Shown one piece after another: positions 5,990-6,169 of a DNA stretch of 6,169 nt (position 1 is its first letter; every line of letters begins with the position of its first letter). The position numbers were made by a program, and so were the translations under genes. The stretch is taken from NCBI GenBank assembly GCA_002410755.1, contig DHOL01000004.1:59653-65821 (forward strand), given 5' to 3'. The notes under the pieces were generated by a model that saw nothing but the letters and a program-made list of their open reading frames with translations, did not search any database and had not been told where the DNA came from. The stretch is from Ruminococcaceae bacterium UBA5391. GTDB lineage: Bacteria; Bacillota; Clostridia; Oscillospirales; Acutalibacteraceae.

Positions 5990-6169
5990 AAATCTTTGTT
6001 TTGGTAGCCACGCTGACCTGAGCCAAAACCGGCAGGCCGTGTGGCCCTTCCGCAGAACCGGAAAAATATTTGCAGAGCTGCCGGTCAGCCGAGAGGGTTT
6101 TCCCACGGGAGCTGAGGAAGGCAGCGCCAACCGGCAGACTTTAATACAGCAGATACAAAATTTTGGTTT
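5987..6169. repeat. GC-rich structured stretch with a three-copy 8-base motif; no convincing gene
   Basis: ACCGGCAG occurs at 6028-6035 and 6130-6137, with its complement CTGCCGGT between them at 6078-6085, so the middle copy can pair with either outer copy but not both. GCTGACC (6012-6018) can also pair with GGTCAGC (6083-6089). Small hairpins lie within: GGCC-GTGT-GGCC, TTCCG with CGGAA, and GGG-TTTT-CCC. On the minus strand there is an open frame from the window edge to a TAG at 5989-5987 (60 codons, rich in Cys, Arg and Ser), but it matches no family known to me and its bases are better explained by the paired arms. Possible identities are an interspersed repeat, a leader RNA of a gene beyond 6169, or the end of a minus-strand gene. 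I could not match it to a known riboswitch consensus. Confidence 0.4.

Noticed and set aside
5980..6169. Known riboswitch (cobalamin, TPP, SAM, tetrahydrofolate, T-box)
   Set aside because: None of the conserved core sequences I know for these classes could be found on either strand.
1..6169. CRISPR array, tRNA or rRNA
   Set aside because: No regularly spaced repeats, cloverleaf sequences or conserved ribosomal RNA segments were seen.

Overview
The window looks like a chromosomal accessory stretch from a low-to-moderate GC Firmicute, most likely a clostridium of the Oscillospiraceae/Ruminococcaceae type. This rests on strong GGAGG-type ribosome binding sites, a sugar-linked YesM/YesN-type two-component system next to a YtcP/LplC-type permease remnant, and a mixed base composition. 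The left half is AT-rich; the right end, from about 4800, is visibly richer in GC. Genus-level placement is inference.

Left part (1-3046). On the minus strand, 1 to about 300 holds a decayed C-terminal piece of a carbohydrate ABC transporter permease, recognisable by its ending. A plus-strand promoter at 340-368 precedes a membrane sensor histidine kinase that is broken in its N-terminal half. Its expected ATG reads ATA (513), there is an in-frame TAG (660-662), and two compensating frameshifts lie near 960 and 1230. The C-terminal half, with the second membrane helix, HAMP, phospho-acceptor histidine and ATPase domain, is open to 2327. The partner response regulator (2312-3046, receiver plus AraC-type DNA-binding domain) overlaps it by 16 bases and looks intact. 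The picture is a sugar-uptake regulatory locus in decay, with the sensor input and transporter lost first.

Middle (3047-4500). A gene-poor gap of about 390 bases separates the two-component genes from a convergent Gfo/Idh/MocA-type oxidoreductase (3439-4317, minus). Upstream of that gene lies a perfect 14-base palindrome that could be an operator.

Right part (4500-6169). A region of several nested inverted repeats (about 4515-4750) ends in a strong hairpin downstream of an aldo/keto reductase (4804-5853, minus). That reductase has a near-consensus promoter (5948-5976) embedded in a GCGCC-type inverted repeat. The last 180 bases hold no convincing gene. They carry an 8-base motif present three times (two direct, one inverted) that could fold into two mutually exclusive hairpins.

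The two oxidoreductases lie on the same strand but are separated by 486 bases, so they are probably transcribed separately. Nothing here amounts to a clearly new system. The best candidates for something undescribed are the two structured non-coding stretches, which may be interspersed repeats or RNA elements.
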